Part shown: positions 36,988-45,833 of the stretch, in pieces | Layout of the letters: every line of letters starts with the position of its first letter | How positions within the stretch are numbered: the first letter of the stretch is position 1 | Origin: an uncultured Paracoccaceae bacterium | Lineage (GTDB): Bacteria; Pseudomonadota; Alphaproteobacteria; Rhodobacterales; Rhodobacteraceae | DNA length: 64,000 nt | Direction of reading: 5' to 3' | NCBI GenBank assembly: GCA_943787985.1 | Contig: CALSOO010000005.1 | Coordinates: 1-64,000 of the forward strand | Made by a program: the position numbers and the translations under genes | The notes under the pieces: generated by a model | The model's input: only the letters and a program-made list of their open reading frames with translations | Told to the model about the DNA's origin: nothing | Databases searched by the model: none

Positions 36988-37476
36988 TCACATGGAGGCA
37001 AGCAGACCTTCACCGGCGGAGACTTCGCACACGCCCGGGTTTTCTTCTTCCTGAAGCAAGGTCACAACGCCGTCGTCAACCAACATCGCATAGCGTTTGG
37101 ACCGCGCCATCAATCCCGCTGGTGGGGCGCTGAAGTCCATGCCGATGCCTGTGGTGAACGCGCTTTCCGCGTCGCCCAGCATTGTGATGCCCGCCTCGGT
37201 TGCGCCTGTCGCTTCGCCCCACGCCTTCATCACGAAAGGGTCGTTGACCGACACACAGATGATTTCGTCCACGCCTTTGGCATCGAACTGGTCTTTGGTG
37301 CGGATAAAGCTTGGCACATGTGCAGAGTGGCATGTTGGCGTGAAGGCGCCGGGAACCGCAAAGATCACAACTTTGCGCCCTTTGGTTTTGTCCGACAGTT
37401 TTACGGCTGCTGGCCCGTCGGCGGTCATTTCGACCAATGATGTGTCGGGAAGTGTATCGCCTTGCTGGATCGCCAT
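36988..37476 (-). CDS. Peroxiredoxin (Prx5/thioredoxin-dependent type)
   Basis: This 162-residue thiol peroxidase reduces hydrogen and alkyl peroxides in the cytoplasm. ATG 37476 (MAIQQGDTLPDTSLVEM) follows AAAGG at eight bases; the in-frame extension upstream is not supported. The peroxidatic cysteine is in VPGAFTPTCHSAHVPSF, with the conserved arginine downstream (ARSKRYAMLVDDG) and a second cysteine near the end (EENPGVCEVSAGEGLL). It is divergent from the FAD reductase gene at 37574. Confidence 0.9.
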   Translation of the reverse strand: MAIQQGDTLPDTSLVEMTADGPAAVKLSDKTKGRKVVIFAVPGAFTPTCHSAHVPSFIRTKDQFDAKGVDEIICVSVNDPFVMKAWGEATGATEAGITMLGDAESAFTTGIGMDFSAPPAGLMARSKRYAMLVDDGVVTLLQEEENPGVCEVSAGEGLLASM

Positions 37477-37573
37477 GGTTAGAACCTTTCGTGAGGAATT
37501 GTATTTGCGTCTCGTGCAGATATAGGGTCGCGGATGTGTTCCGACCAGCGGAATTGGCAAACAGGAGAGCAAA

Positions 37574-38779
37574 ATGCACAAAGTGATCGTGATCGGCGCA
37601 GGTCAGGCGGGAGCTTCTTGTGTTGCCAAGCTGCGCAATGGCGGTTTTGAAGGCGCAGTGACCCTGATCGGTGAAGAGCCCGTGCCCCCCTATCAGCGTC
37701 CTCCGCTGTCCAAAGCGTATCTGATGGGTGACATGGCTCTGGAACGGCTGTTTCTGCGCCCTGAAAGTTTTTACGCTGAACATGACATTGATTTGCGCAT
37801 GAGCACCCGCGTCACCGCCATTGATGCCGCGGCCCAAACCGTGAGCGTGGGCGACGCGGTCTTGCCCTATGACGATTTGGTACTGGCCACCGGTTCCACA
37901 CCCAATCGCCTGCCTGAGGCCATTGGCGGCGCGCTGGACGGGGTGTTTGTGGTCCGTGATCTGGCCGATGTGGACGCCATGGCTCCGCGTTTCAAAGACG
38001 GCGCCAAAGTCCTGATCGTCGGTGGCGGTTACATCGGACTGGAGGCGGCATCGGTCGCGGCCAAACTGGGTTTGGACGTCACTTTGGTGGAAATGGCAGA
38101 CCGCATCCTGCAACGCGTCGCCGCCCCCCAAACCAGTGATTTCTTTCGCACGCTGCATACCAACCACGGCGTCGACATCCGCGAAGGCGTCGGGCTGGAC
38201 CGCTTGTTGGGTGAGGGGGCAGTCACCGGTGCGCGTCTGACGGACGGGTCTGAAATCGACGCTGATTTTGTCATTGTCGGTGTCGGCATTCGCCCGGCCA
38301 CCGCCCTCGCGGAAGAGGCAGGCGTGACCCTCGACAACGGCATACAGACGGACGCTCAGGGGCGCACCAGCTGCGCCCAAATCTGGGCTGCAGGCGATTG
38401 CGCGTCATTCCCGTACCGCGATGCTCGCATCCGCCTTGAGAGCGTCCCAAATGCCATTGATCAGGCAGAATGCGTCGCTGAAAACATCATGGGAGCGGGG
38501 AAATCCTATGTCGCGAAACCTTGGTTCTGGTCAGACCAATATGACGTGAAACTGCAAATCGCAGGCTTGAACACTGGCTATGACCGCGTGGTCACCCGCG
38601 CAGGCGATGGGGCCACGTCGTTCTGGTATTATCGCGGCGCTGAATTGCTGGCCGTGGACGCGGCCAATGACCCCAGAGGGTACATGATCGGCAAACGCTT
38701 GATCGAGGCCGGTAAATCCCCTGCCCCCGAGCTTATCGCGGATATGGGCACAGACATGAAAGCCCTGTTGAAGTCGTGA
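37574..38779 (+). CDS. FAD/NAD-dependent ferredoxin reductase (rhodocoxin reductase-like)
   Basis: This 401-residue flavoprotein has two Rossmann motifs: VIVIGAGQAGASCVAKLRNG for FAD and VLIVGGGYIGLEAASVAAKL for NAD, plus PYQRPPLSKAYLMGDM, ATGSTPNRLP, IWAAGDCASFPYRD and a C-terminal reductase domain (PWFWSDQYDVKLQIAGLNTG). This is the class that feeds ferredoxins of P450 or ring-hydroxylating systems. Neither partner is next to it here. Its stop overlaps rsmD (GTGA). Confidence 0.87.
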   Translation: MHKVIVIGAGQAGASCVAKLRNGGFEGAVTLIGEEPVPPYQRPPLSKAYLMGDMALERLFLRPESFYAEHDIDLRMSTRVTAIDAAAQTVSVGDAVLPYDDLVLATGSTPNRLPEAIGGALDGVFVVRDLADVDAMAPRFKDGAKVLIVGGGYIGLEAASVAAKLGLDVTLVEMADRILQRVAAPQTSDFFRTLHTNHGVDIREGVGLDRLLGEGAVTGARLTDGSEIDADFVIVGVGIRPATALAEEAGVTLDNGIQTDAQGRTSCAQIWAAGDCASFPYRDARIRLESVPNAIDQAECVAENIMGAGKSYVAKPWFWSDQYDVKLQIAGLNTGYDRVVTRAGDGATSFWYYRGAELLAVDAANDPRGYMIGKRLIEAGKSPAPELIADMGTDMKALLKS

Positions 38780-39330
38780 GGATCATCGCAGGAACATGGC
38801 GCGGCACGGCCTTGGCGGCAGTGGGCAAGGGTGACGCAGGCGCACATTTGCGTCCCACGTCGGACCGTGTCCGCGAAAGCCTGTTTTCCGCGCTCAACAG
38901 CCGCAATGTGATTGGCGGTGCGCATGTGCTGGATCTGTTTGCGGGCACTGGCGCCTTGGGCCTTGAGGCCGTGTCGCGTGGTGCCGCGTCGGCTGTGTTT
39001 GTGGAAAACGGGCGGGTTGGCCAGCGTTTGATCAAAGAGAACATCGAGAAACTGAGAGCGCAGGATCAGACCAAGTTGATGCGCAATGATGCCACCAAAC
39101 TGGGCGCATGGCCCAGCGATCCGTTTGATCTGGTGTTCCTTGATCCCCCGTATGGAAAGAGCATGGGACAGACCGCCTTAACGGCTGCAAAAGCCGGGGG
39201 TTGGCTCGCGCCAGACGCCACAATCGTGTGGGAAGAAGCCCTCGCGATGCAAGCGCCCCCCGGGTTTGAACTGCTGGACCAGCGCCGCTACGGCGACACC
39301 CATGTAACGATCCTGCAACATCTGGCCTAA
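38776..39330 (+). CDS. rsmD: 16S rRNA (guanine966-N2)-methyltransferase RsmD
   Basis: RsmD methylates G966 of 16S rRNA. The start is GTG 38776, overlapping the previous TGA. The 184-residue protein has MRIIAGTWRG and RPTSDRVRESLFSALNSR at the N-terminus, the SAM motif VLDLFAGTGALGLEAVSRGA, and the catalytic DPPY motif in LVFLDPPYGKSMG. Intact. It converges on map across a short hairpin. Confidence 0.93.
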   Translation: MRIIAGTWRGTALAAVGKGDAGAHLRPTSDRVRESLFSALNSRNVIGGAHVLDLFAGTGALGLEAVSRGAASAVFVENGRVGQRLIKENIEKLRAQDQTKLMRNDATKLGAWPSDPFDLVFLDPPYGKSMGQTALTAAKAGGWLAPDATIVWEEALAMQAPPGFELLDQRRYGDTHVTILQHLA

Positions 39331-39344
39331 GGTGCAGCCTTAGG
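39326..39344. terminator. Hairpin spanning the stop codons of rsmD and map
   Basis: CCTAAGG (39326-39332) pairs perfectly with CCTTAGG (39338-39344) around TGCAG. The rsmD stop TAA (39328-39330) and the map stop (39340-39342) both sit within the arms. It could act as a short bidirectional terminator, though T tracts are weak. Confidence 0.45.
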
Positions 39345-40158
39345 TTTGCGCGTAGGTCGGGTGGAACGTGCCATTGGCCGAAAGCGTAAAGATTTCCACG
39401 CCTGTTTCCGTCACCCCGACCGAGTGTTCAAACTGCGCAGACAAGGATTTATCCCGTGTCACGGCCGTCCAGTCATCCGCCAGCGTTTTGGTTTCGGGAC
39501 GGCCCAGATTGACCATCGGCTCAATCGTGAAAAACATTCCCGGCTCCAGCACCGCGCCATTCCCGGGTTTGCCATAGTGCAATACATTGGGCGGGGCGTG
39601 AAACACGCGGCCCAACCCGTGCCCGCAAAAGTCGCGCACGACGGACATGCGGTGGCTTTCAACAAAGGCTTGGATTGCGTGTCCGATGTCCCCGAATGTG
39701 TTCCCGGGTTTGACCGCATCAATCCCGATCATCAACGCATCGTGGGTCACTTGAATAAGGCGCTCTGCCTTGCGGGGCAGTTTGCCCGCCACATACATCC
39801 GCGACGTATCGCCAAACCAGCCATCCACAATCACGGTGACATCGATGTTCACGATGTCACCGTCTTTGAGGCGTTTGTCGCTGGGGATCCCGTGACACAC
39901 AACGTGGTTAATAGAGATACACGAGGCGTGTTCGTACCCTTTGTACCCGATGGTGGCGGACGTTGCCCCCGCCGCTGTCACCATGTCCTCAATCGCCTTG
40001 TCGATGGCGGCGGTCGTTTGCCCGACAAAAACATGGGACGCGATATCATCAAGAATTCTGGACGCCAACGCGCCCGCTGCCATCATTCCGGCGGAATCAG
40101 ATGGGTCGTAGATACGGATGCCGTCTTTGGTTAGTCGGCCACGGGATTCAGTGTTCAT
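39340..40158 (-). CDS. map: Methionine aminopeptidase, type I (Map)
   Basis: Map removes the initiator methionine from new proteins. It is a 272-residue metalloenzyme from ATG 40158 (MNTESRGRLTKDGIRIYDPS), with GGAG seven bases upstream. Metal and catalytic residues lie in ISINHVVCHGIPSDKRLKDG, IVNIDVTVIVDGWFGDTSRM, RDFCGHGLGRVFHAPPNVLH, EPGMFFTIEPMVNL and SAQFEHSVGVTETGVEIF. Intact. It follows sfsA on the same strand after 41 bases. Confidence 0.94.
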   Translation of the reverse strand: MNTESRGRLTKDGIRIYDPSDSAGMMAAGALASRILDDIASHVFVGQTTAAIDKAIEDMVTAAGATSATIGYKGYEHASCISINHVVCHGIPSDKRLKDGDIVNIDVTVIVDGWFGDTSRMYVAGKLPRKAERLIQVTHDALMIGIDAVKPGNTFGDIGHAIQAFVESHRMSVVRDFCGHGLGRVFHAPPNVLHYGKPGNGAVLEPGMFFTIEPMVNLGRPETKTLADDWTAVTRDKSLSAQFEHSVGVTETGVEIFTLSANGTFHPTYAQT

Positions 40159-40199
40159 CGCGGTGCTCCGGCGTTGATCTTTTTGCTTATGTAACCTGC

Positions 40200-40910
40200 C
40201 TATTCGCGGATGCCAATGTTTAGCGGCGTCCCCAATGTGATCTGACCCGGCGAAATATCTGTGCCAATGCAAAGGGTTTCGACCCCTGCGGCGCGTGCAG
40301 CGATGTAGGCCGCGTGGTATTTGGGGTCAATGTCTTGTGCCAAGGTAAAGCGGTCGCAGTCTGTGCGCTGCACCAGATACAGCATGATGGCGCGGTGCCC
40401 TTGTTCGACCATCCGGCCCAGTTCGACCAAATGTTTGGCCCCGCGTGCGGTGACGCTGTCGGGAAATTCCGCAAGGCCAGTTTGACGCGAAAGCGTGACG
40501 GATTTCACTTCGACATAGGCGTCCTTGAGCCCCACTTCGGTCAGCAGAAAGTCGATGCGGGAACTCTCGCCGTATTTCACTTCTGGTCGCACAGTTTTGT
40601 AGGCCTCCAGTTCAGGCAGGTCCCCATTTTCCAATGCGCGGCGCAATGCACGGTTGGGCACGGACGTATCCACCCCTGTAAAATTGCCGTCCTCGTGATC
40701 CACCAACCGCCAGCCGAATTTCAGCTTTTTCTTGGGGTCATCGTTGGGTTCGAGCCAGATTTTCATCCCCTCCTGTGCCAATCCCATCATCGAGCCGGGG
40801 TTGGCGCAGTGGGCCACCACCTCGCGCCCGTCTTCCAGCACGCAATCCGCCAAAAAGCGTTTATAGCGACGAATAAGGCGGGCGGGGACAAGTTCGGTTT
40901 GAAAGCGCAT
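40200..40910 (-). CDS. sfsA: Sugar fermentation stimulation protein homolog (SfsA)
   Basis: This 236-residue conserved protein has the SfsA signatures: VPARLIRRYKRFLADCVLED, VVAHCANPGSMMGLAQEGMK, SSRIDFLLTEVGLKDAYVEV, KSVTLSRQTGLAEFPDSVTA, RGAKHLVELGRMVEQGHRA. ATG 40910 (MRFQTELVPARL) is chosen; longer frames read into the divergent gene. The family is nuclease-like in fold with an uncertain role in carbohydrate metabolism. Intact. Confidence 0.92.
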   Translation of the reverse strand: MRFQTELVPARLIRRYKRFLADCVLEDGREVVAHCANPGSMMGLAQEGMKIWLEPNDDPKKKLKFGWRLVDHEDGNFTGVDTSVPNRALRRALENGDLPELEAYKTVRPEVKYGESSRIDFLLTEVGLKDAYVEVKSVTLSRQTGLAEFPDSVTARGAKHLVELGRMVEQGHRAIMLYLVQRTDCDRFTLAQDIDPKYHAAYIAARAAGVETLCIGTDISPGQITLGTPLNIGIRE

Positions 40911-40956
40911 GGTCCTAGCCCTATACCTCGCACATCTGCCCATCAAGGAGCCTTCC

Positions 40957-41679
40957 ATGCCAAATCCTTCTGCCGCGATGCTGGTCATCGGCGATGAAAT
41001 CCTGTCTGGACGCACCCGCGATGCAAACATGCATTATCTTGCGGGGCAATTGACCCAAGCCGGGATAGATTTGCGCGAGGTCCGTGTGGTGTCCGATGAC
41101 AGGGATGCGATCGTGGCCGCCGTCAAAGCCCTCTCGCAGGCGCATGAGACCGTGTTCACCTCGGGTGGAATCGGTCCGACCCATGACGACATCACCGCAG
41201 ATTGCATCGCAGCCGCCTTTGACGACAAGAACGATGTGCGCGCCGATGCCCGTGCCCTGTTGCAGGCCCATTACGACCGCCAAGGGGTGGAGCTGAATGC
41301 CGCCCGTTTGCGCATGGCCCGCATCCCCGACACCGCGACGTTGATTGACAACCCCGTCTCGGTCGCACCCGGGTTCACCATCGGGAATGTGCACGTGATG
41401 GCAGGCGTCCCTGCGGTCTTTCAAGCGATGGTCGCCAGCGTTTTACCCACCTTGACAGGTGGCGCGCCGCTGATCTCGCAAACCTTGCGCATTGATCGCG
41501 GTGAGGGGGACATTGCAGGCCCTCTCGGGACGTTGGCCGAAGAGTTCCCGGACCTGAGCATGGGCAGTTATCCGTTCCAGAAGGATGGCAAATACGGCGC
41601 CAACATCGTGATCCGTGGCACCGACAACGCGCAAATCGATACAGCGATTTCCAAGCTCGCCACCCTGTTTCCTGAATGA
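40957..41679 (+). CDS. CinA N-terminal domain protein (molybdopterin-binding, MoaB-like)
   Basis: This 240-residue protein from ATG 40957 (MPNPSAAMLVIGDEILSGRT) has AAGGAG six bases upstream. It has the MoCF_biosynth fold: DANMHYLAGQLTQAGIDLRE, VFTSGGIGPTHDDITADCIA, VSVAPGFTIGNVHVMAGVPA. It covers only the N-terminal CinA/COG1058 domain, without the nicotinamide-nucleotide amidase domain. It is divergent from sfsA (46-base gap) and overlaps the next gene as ATGA. Confidence 0.88.
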   Translation: MPNPSAAMLVIGDEILSGRTRDANMHYLAGQLTQAGIDLREVRVVSDDRDAIVAAVKALSQAHETVFTSGGIGPTHDDITADCIAAAFDDKNDVRADARALLQAHYDRQGVELNAARLRMARIPDTATLIDNPVSVAPGFTIGNVHVMAGVPAVFQAMVASVLPTLTGGAPLISQTLRIDRGEGDIAGPLGTLAEEFPDLSMGSYPFQKDGKYGANIVIRGTDNAQIDTAISKLATLFPE

Positions 41680-42392
41680 CTGACACAGCCCCCTATTTTG
41701 CGGTCCTTGATGCCACGTGGCCCGCCGCCCGCCGTATTGAACGCGCAGGCCTGACCCTGCGCGAAGGGTTGGGCGGGGGCAGCCGCGTCTCTGCCGCGAC
41801 GATCAACGCGCCCGTTGGCGATATCGACTTTGATCAGGCCGAGGCCGACATGCGCGCCCTGTCCCAAGTGCCCCGTTTCATGGTGCGCGCAGGCGAAGAC
41901 GCGCTGGACGCGCACCTGGAAGCACGCGGCTATCACAGCCACGATGCGACAGCTTTGTACCACGCCCCCCTCCACGCCCTCACAGACACCCCGATTCCCC
42001 GCGTCACCACGTTTTGCATCTGGGAACCTTTGGCGATCATGGTGGAGATCTGGAAAACAGGCGGCCTTGGCCCGGCCCGTTTGGCAACAATGGAGCGCGC
42101 CGCCCACAAGACCGGTATTCTGGCGCGCTGGAACGAGAAACCCGCCGGCGCGGGGTTCGTCGGGATACACGAAAAGATCGCCATGGTGCATGGCATCGAA
42201 GTGCTCCCCCATCAACGCCGCCAAGGGGTTGCACAGTGGATCATGCGCCAGGCGGCCTTTTGGGCACAGGCGCAGGGCGCTGAAACCATCAGCCTTTTGA
42301 CCACCCATGATAATGATGGCGCGAATTTACTGTACCAAGGCTTGGGTTTTGAGGCCATTGGCGGCTATCATTACCGCGCCCTTAAGGAGTAG
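41676..42392 (+). CDS. GNAT-family N-acetyltransferase
   Basis: This 238-residue protein has a C-terminal GNAT domain: FVGIHEKIAMVHGIEVLPHQ, RRQGVAQWIMRQAAFWAQAQ (acetyl-CoA loop) and ISLLTTHDNDGANLLYQGLG. The N-terminal half (LDATWPAARRIERAGLTLRE) is a divergent second lobe. It lies in a chain of coupled genes: it overlaps the CinA-type gene (ATGA) and is followed five bases later by the AhpD-like gene. The substrate is unknown. Confidence 0.83.
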   Translation: MTDTAPYFAVLDATWPAARRIERAGLTLREGLGGGSRVSAATINAPVGDIDFDQAEADMRALSQVPRFMVRAGEDALDAHLEARGYHSHDATALYHAPLHALTDTPIPRVTTFCIWEPLAIMVEIWKTGGLGPARLATMERAAHKTGILARWNEKPAGAGFVGIHEKIAMVHGIEVLPHQRRQGVAQWIMRQAAFWAQAQGAETISLLTTHDNDGANLLYQGLGFEAIGGYHYRALKE

Positions 42393-42396
42393 CCCG

Positions 42397-42963
42397 ATGA
42401 CCAAATCCCCCACAGCCCTTGATCTGCCGATGGTCGATCCTTTGCCTGCCGACAAGCAAAAGTACTTTGACATCTGTCAGGACAAGCTGGGGATGATCCC
42501 GAATGTGTTGCAAACCTACGCCTTTGACATGACCAAATTTGACGCTTTTACTGCGATGTACAACGATCTGATGTTGGGCGACAGCGGACTGAGCAAACTG
42601 GAACGCGAGATGATCGCGGTTGTCGTCTCGTCCATCAACAAATGCTACTATTGCCTCACGGCCCACGGAGCCGCCGTGCGCCAATTGTCTGGCGATCCGA
42701 TGCTTGGGGAACAGCTGGTGATGAACTGGCGGGTGGCCGATCTAGAGCCACGGATGGTGGCCGTTCTGACCTTTGCAGAGGCCCTCACAATCGCCAGTGC
42801 CAAGACGTCCGAGGCCGACCGTCAAGAGCTGCGCAATCACGGTTTCAGCGACCGCGACATATTCGATATCGCCTCTGTCGTGGGGTTCTTCAACATGACG
42901 AACCGCGTGGCCAGCGCCACCGACATGCGCCCCAATGACGCGTATCACAGCCAGCATAGATGA
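42397..42963 (+). CDS. Peroxidase-related AhpD/CMD-family protein
   Basis: This 188-residue protein from ATG 42397 (MTKSPTALDLPMVDPLPADK) follows AAGGAG. It has the AhpD-type redox motif in SSINKCYYCLTAHGAAVRQL (CxxC with the following His), plus LSKLEREMIAVVV and a C-terminal helix bundle (DRDIFDIASVVGFFNMTNRV). This matches the uncharacterised peroxidase-related family. It overlaps the next gene as ATGA. Antioxidant function is inferred from the family. Confidence 0.85.
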   Translation: MTKSPTALDLPMVDPLPADKQKYFDICQDKLGMIPNVLQTYAFDMTKFDAFTAMYNDLMLGDSGLSKLEREMIAVVVSSINKCYYCLTAHGAAVRQLSGDPMLGEQLVMNWRVADLEPRMVAVLTFAEALTIASAKTSEADRQELRNHGFSDRDIFDIASVVGFFNMTNRVASATDMRPNDAYHSQHR

Positions 42964-43919
42964 TCCGCATCCTTACCTTTTTGACTGCATTGGTCGCCGG
43001 TGGACTGGGCGCTGCACCCGCACGCGCGCTTGAACTGACCCTGCCCGCAAACGCCCGCCTCACAGCAGAGCGAAATTCGGTGTTGGACAGCTACGCCATG
43101 CCAATCGAGGCATACGGCGCGCGGATCCTGCCAGCGCGCACGATTGAAGGCAAAGTGCGCCGCGCGGCGTGGCGCATTGCTTCGCCGGGCCTGACCACGT
43201 TGCAAGTGCTGGCCCCTTTGCGTGCGCAAATCATCGCAGCAGGCTACACCGTGGCCCTGGATTGCGATCAAATCAGTTGTGGGGGCTTTGACTTCCGATT
43301 TGCCACCGAAGTCCTGCCCGCCCCGAACATGTATGTGAACATCCGCGCCTTTCGGTTTTTATCCGCCTTCACAGGAACAACAGACGCCCCCGAACAAGTC
43401 GTGACATTGATGGTCAGCACCTCCGACACGGTCGCACATGTGCAAGTCGTCCAAGCCGGTTCGATTTCCAGTGAGGACGGCGTTCAGGCGTCTGGAGCCG
43501 TACCAGTGGCCACTCAACCGGGGGAGGCCGTGGTTCTTCCCACAGTGCCCGTCACTGCCTTGATTGCGCGTGGATCCATGGTGCTCAATGACCTTGAGTT
43601 CGCGACTGGTACGTCCGACCTTGGGGAGGGACCGTTTGCAGTGCTTGGCGACTTGGCCGCTCTGTTGAAAGAGCGCCCCGATATCCGGCTTGCATTGGTC
43701 GGGCACACCGACAGCGTTGGCGGGTTGAGCGGCAACATCGCCTTGTCAAAACGTCGGGCGCAATCGGTCCGCCAACGTTTGATCGATACCCACGGCGTAG
43801 ACCCCAGCCGGCTGGATGCTGAAGGGATGGGGTACCTTTCCCCTGCGGCCTCGCACCTCACGCCAGAAGGACGCGAAGCCAACCGCCGCGTCGAAGTGAT
43901 TGTATTGCCTGCGCAATAG
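42960..43919 (+). CDS. Exported OmpA-family protein
   Basis: This 319-residue protein has a signal peptide (MIRILTFLTALVAGGLGAAP, cleavage near ARALE), a unique 170-residue N-terminal domain with two cysteines (ALDCDQISCGGFDF), and a C-terminal OmpA domain: LEFATGTSDLGEGPFAVLGD, IRLALVGHTDSVGGLSGNIA, LSKRRAQSVRQRLIDTHGVD, GREANRRVEVIVLPAQ. It is likely a periplasmic, peptidoglycan-binding protein. It is the last gene of the cinA-GNAT-ahpD set and ends before a strong terminator. Confidence 0.87.
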   Translation: MIRILTFLTALVAGGLGAAPARALELTLPANARLTAERNSVLDSYAMPIEAYGARILPARTIEGKVRRAAWRIASPGLTTLQVLAPLRAQIIAAGYTVALDCDQISCGGFDFRFATEVLPAPNMYVNIRAFRFLSAFTGTTDAPEQVVTLMVSTSDTVAHVQVVQAGSISSEDGVQASGAVPVATQPGEAVVLPTVPVTALIARGSMVLNDLEFATGTSDLGEGPFAVLGDLAALLKERPDIRLALVGHTDSVGGLSGNIALSKRRAQSVRQRLIDTHGVDPSRLDAEGMGYLSPAASHLTPEGREANRRVEVIVLPAQ

Positions 43920-43987
43920 CGCTCTGACCGCATAATTCCGATGGAACAGCCCTGTGGCGAGGTTCGGAAACGATCCCCGCACATCGA

Positions 43988-44030
43988 AAAAAACCCCGAT
44001 GCTGTTGTGCATCGGGGCCAGTTTTTTCTT
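43988..44030. terminator. Bidirectional Rho-independent terminator
   Basis: CCCCGATGC (43994-44002) and GCATCGGGG (44009-44017) form a perfect nine-pair stem with loop TGTTGT. A run of six T follows on the + strand and a run of A precedes it, so it can serve both the OmpA gene and the convergent LysR gene. Confidence 0.92.
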
Positions 44031-44058
44031 TTCCTCAGGGAGGACGGAAAAGAAGTTC

Positions 44059-44967
44059 TTAGCTCCAGTCAGATGGCCCTTTCGAGGCAAACTCGCTAAC
44101 CAGAAAATCGATAAATGCGCGCACTTTTGGCTGTGTGAAACGCCCCGGAGGATAGACTGCGTAGATGCCTTGGGTTTCCAGCGGGAGGTCTGGAATGGCG
44201 TCTTCAATCAGCCCTTTGTCCATCGCGTCGGCGTAAAGGAAGCTGGGCAAATATGCGATGCCAAGCCCCGAGATCGCGGCGTTCAAAAGGGATTGTCCGT
44301 CGTTCACCGAAAGCCAGCCCGCGGTGCGCACTTGACGTTTTTCACCAGACGGTGCCATCAGTTTCCACATGTTGCCGGAGCTTTGGTTCGAGTAGTGCAA
44401 CAGCTTGTGATCATTCAGATCGTCGATCTTCTCGGGGCGGCCATACTTTTCGAAGTAGGCGGGTGAGGCGATCATGCGTTTGGTTGTTTCTGTCAGTTTA
44501 CGGGCCCGCAATGTGCTGTCTTCCAGCTCACCGATGCGCACCGCCATGTCGAACCCTTCGGAAATGAGTTCTACGTAACGGTTGTTCAACACCATGTTCA
44601 CAGTGATGTCGGGAAATTCCTCAAGGAACTCTGACAAGGCCGGAGACAAGTGATTGACCCCGAAATCTGTGGCCACCGAAATGCGCAACAGGCCTGATGG
44701 CGCGGATTGCATCGAGGTCACCAACGCATCAGCTTCGCCAGCGTCATTCAAAACGCGGCGGGCACGGTCGTGGTAGGCCAACCCGATTTCAGTGGGCGAC
44801 ACACGGCGCGTTGTGCGGTTCAACAGGCGGGCTCCAAGGCGCGCCTCAAGGCTTGAAACATGTTTGGAGACGGCCGACTTGGAGATGCCCATCTTCTTGG
44901 CCGCGTCGGTAAATCCACCTTGATCCACGACTGTGGCGAAGGCTTCCATTTCAGTAAGGCGGTCCAT
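44059..44967 (-). CDS. LysR-family transcriptional regulator
   Basis: This 302-residue regulator from ATG 44967 (MDRLTEMEAFATVVDQGGFT) has the N-terminal winged helix (DAAKKMGISKSAVSKHVSSL, LLNRTTRRVSPTEIGLAYHD) and a periplasmic-binding-type effector domain. It resembles the AaeR/CrgA-type subgroup, whose N-terminus is alike in many Roseobacters. The target genes are not evident; the divergent neighbour is a decayed DUF4274-like gene. Intact. Confidence 0.9.
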   Translation of the reverse strand: MDRLTEMEAFATVVDQGGFTDAAKKMGISKSAVSKHVSSLEARLGARLLNRTTRRVSPTEIGLAYHDRARRVLNDAGEADALVTSMQSAPSGLLRISVATDFGVNHLSPALSEFLEEFPDITVNMVLNNRYVELISEGFDMAVRIGELEDSTLRARKLTETTKRMIASPAYFEKYGRPEKIDDLNDHKLLHYSNQSSGNMWKLMAPSGEKRQVRTAGWLSVNDGQSLLNAAISGLGIAYLPSFLYADAMDKGLIEDAIPDLPLETQGIYAVYPPGRFTQPKVRAFIDFLVSEFASKGPSDWS

Positions 44968-45232
44968 TGGCCGTTCCCTTCGAATTTGTTTATCTGCTCG
45001 TTTTCTAGGGACCATATATCTGCGCCAATCTGGGCAAGATCAGGGCGAGGGTGGGATAATACGGGGGTATTTGCAGGGATCGTTGATGGCACGGAAACAG
45101 CGGAACAGTGTGTTTCTTGATCGGAAAACTCTGTTGGTTTTCAGTTGCGTGGTGACAAACACCCTTGTTCTTATCGCGATGTCCGATTTTAAGTGTGCCC
45201 AACAGGATGTCGCAAAGCGAAAGGATCACCCG

Positions 45233-45776
45233 ATGGCTCACATGGACGCATGGTTCCAATAATGGAGCGACCCCGATGTGCTGATTGTGCCTGCGGGCGA
45301 ACCTGACGCGATAATCGAGTGGCTCAAAGGGCAACCTCCACAGACGTGGCACTGCGTCGTAAGCAATTGGAACTATGACTACGGGGACAAGGTTCTCACA
45401 TGGATTCTAAATCAGACTGCTTGTGATAGCGGCGCACATCTTTTTCGTTGAAGGGCTAGGTCACTGGATCGGAGATGCCCTCTTGGACGAGGCAAAATTT
45501 CACGACCCAAAACATGTCTGCCGCATCATTCTGGACAATTGGCACAGCTACGCGACCGGTGATCTGCGCCACGGATACCGTGACCCCATCCCTGCTGACC
45601 TCCTCAGCACCGTGCAGGACCGCGACCCCAACGGACTTTTCAAAGGCACCGCTTTGGCTGAAATCATCGCCTACGTGGGCCAACGCGACGCGCACTCTAT
45701 GTATGGATCAGAAGACGGGGCGATAAAAATAGACTTCAACTATTGGGCGAAGGAGAAAGGGATCACAGTGCCCTAG
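45233..45776 (+). pseudogene. DUF4274-like protein, disrupted by a stop and a frameshift
   Basis: ATG 45233 with AAAGGA upstream gives MAHMDAWFQ and then TAA (45260-45262). The same frame continues as WSDPDVLIVPAGEPDAIIEW, TWHCVVSNWNYDYGDKVLTW, ILNQTACDSGA. A one-base shift near 45430 leads to FFVEGLGHWIGDALLDEAKF and on to TAG 45776. The WNYDYG...ILNQxxCD pattern is that of DUF4274 proteins, which often occur beside polymorphic-toxin loci, though none is seen here. Two independent lesions argue for real decay or local sequence error. Confidence 0.6.
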
Positions 45777-45833
45777 CGGCTCTTGATCCCGCGCAGGCTC
45801 GGAACCCCATGTGGGTCGCGCACCGCGTTACCT

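Noticed and set aside
45087-45262. ORF running into the DUF4274-like start (MARKQRNSVFLDRKTLLVF)
   Set aside because: It shares the frame of the DUF4274-like gene by chance, has no good ribosome binding site and overlaps the LysR promoter region. The internal ATG 45233 with AAAGGA is better.
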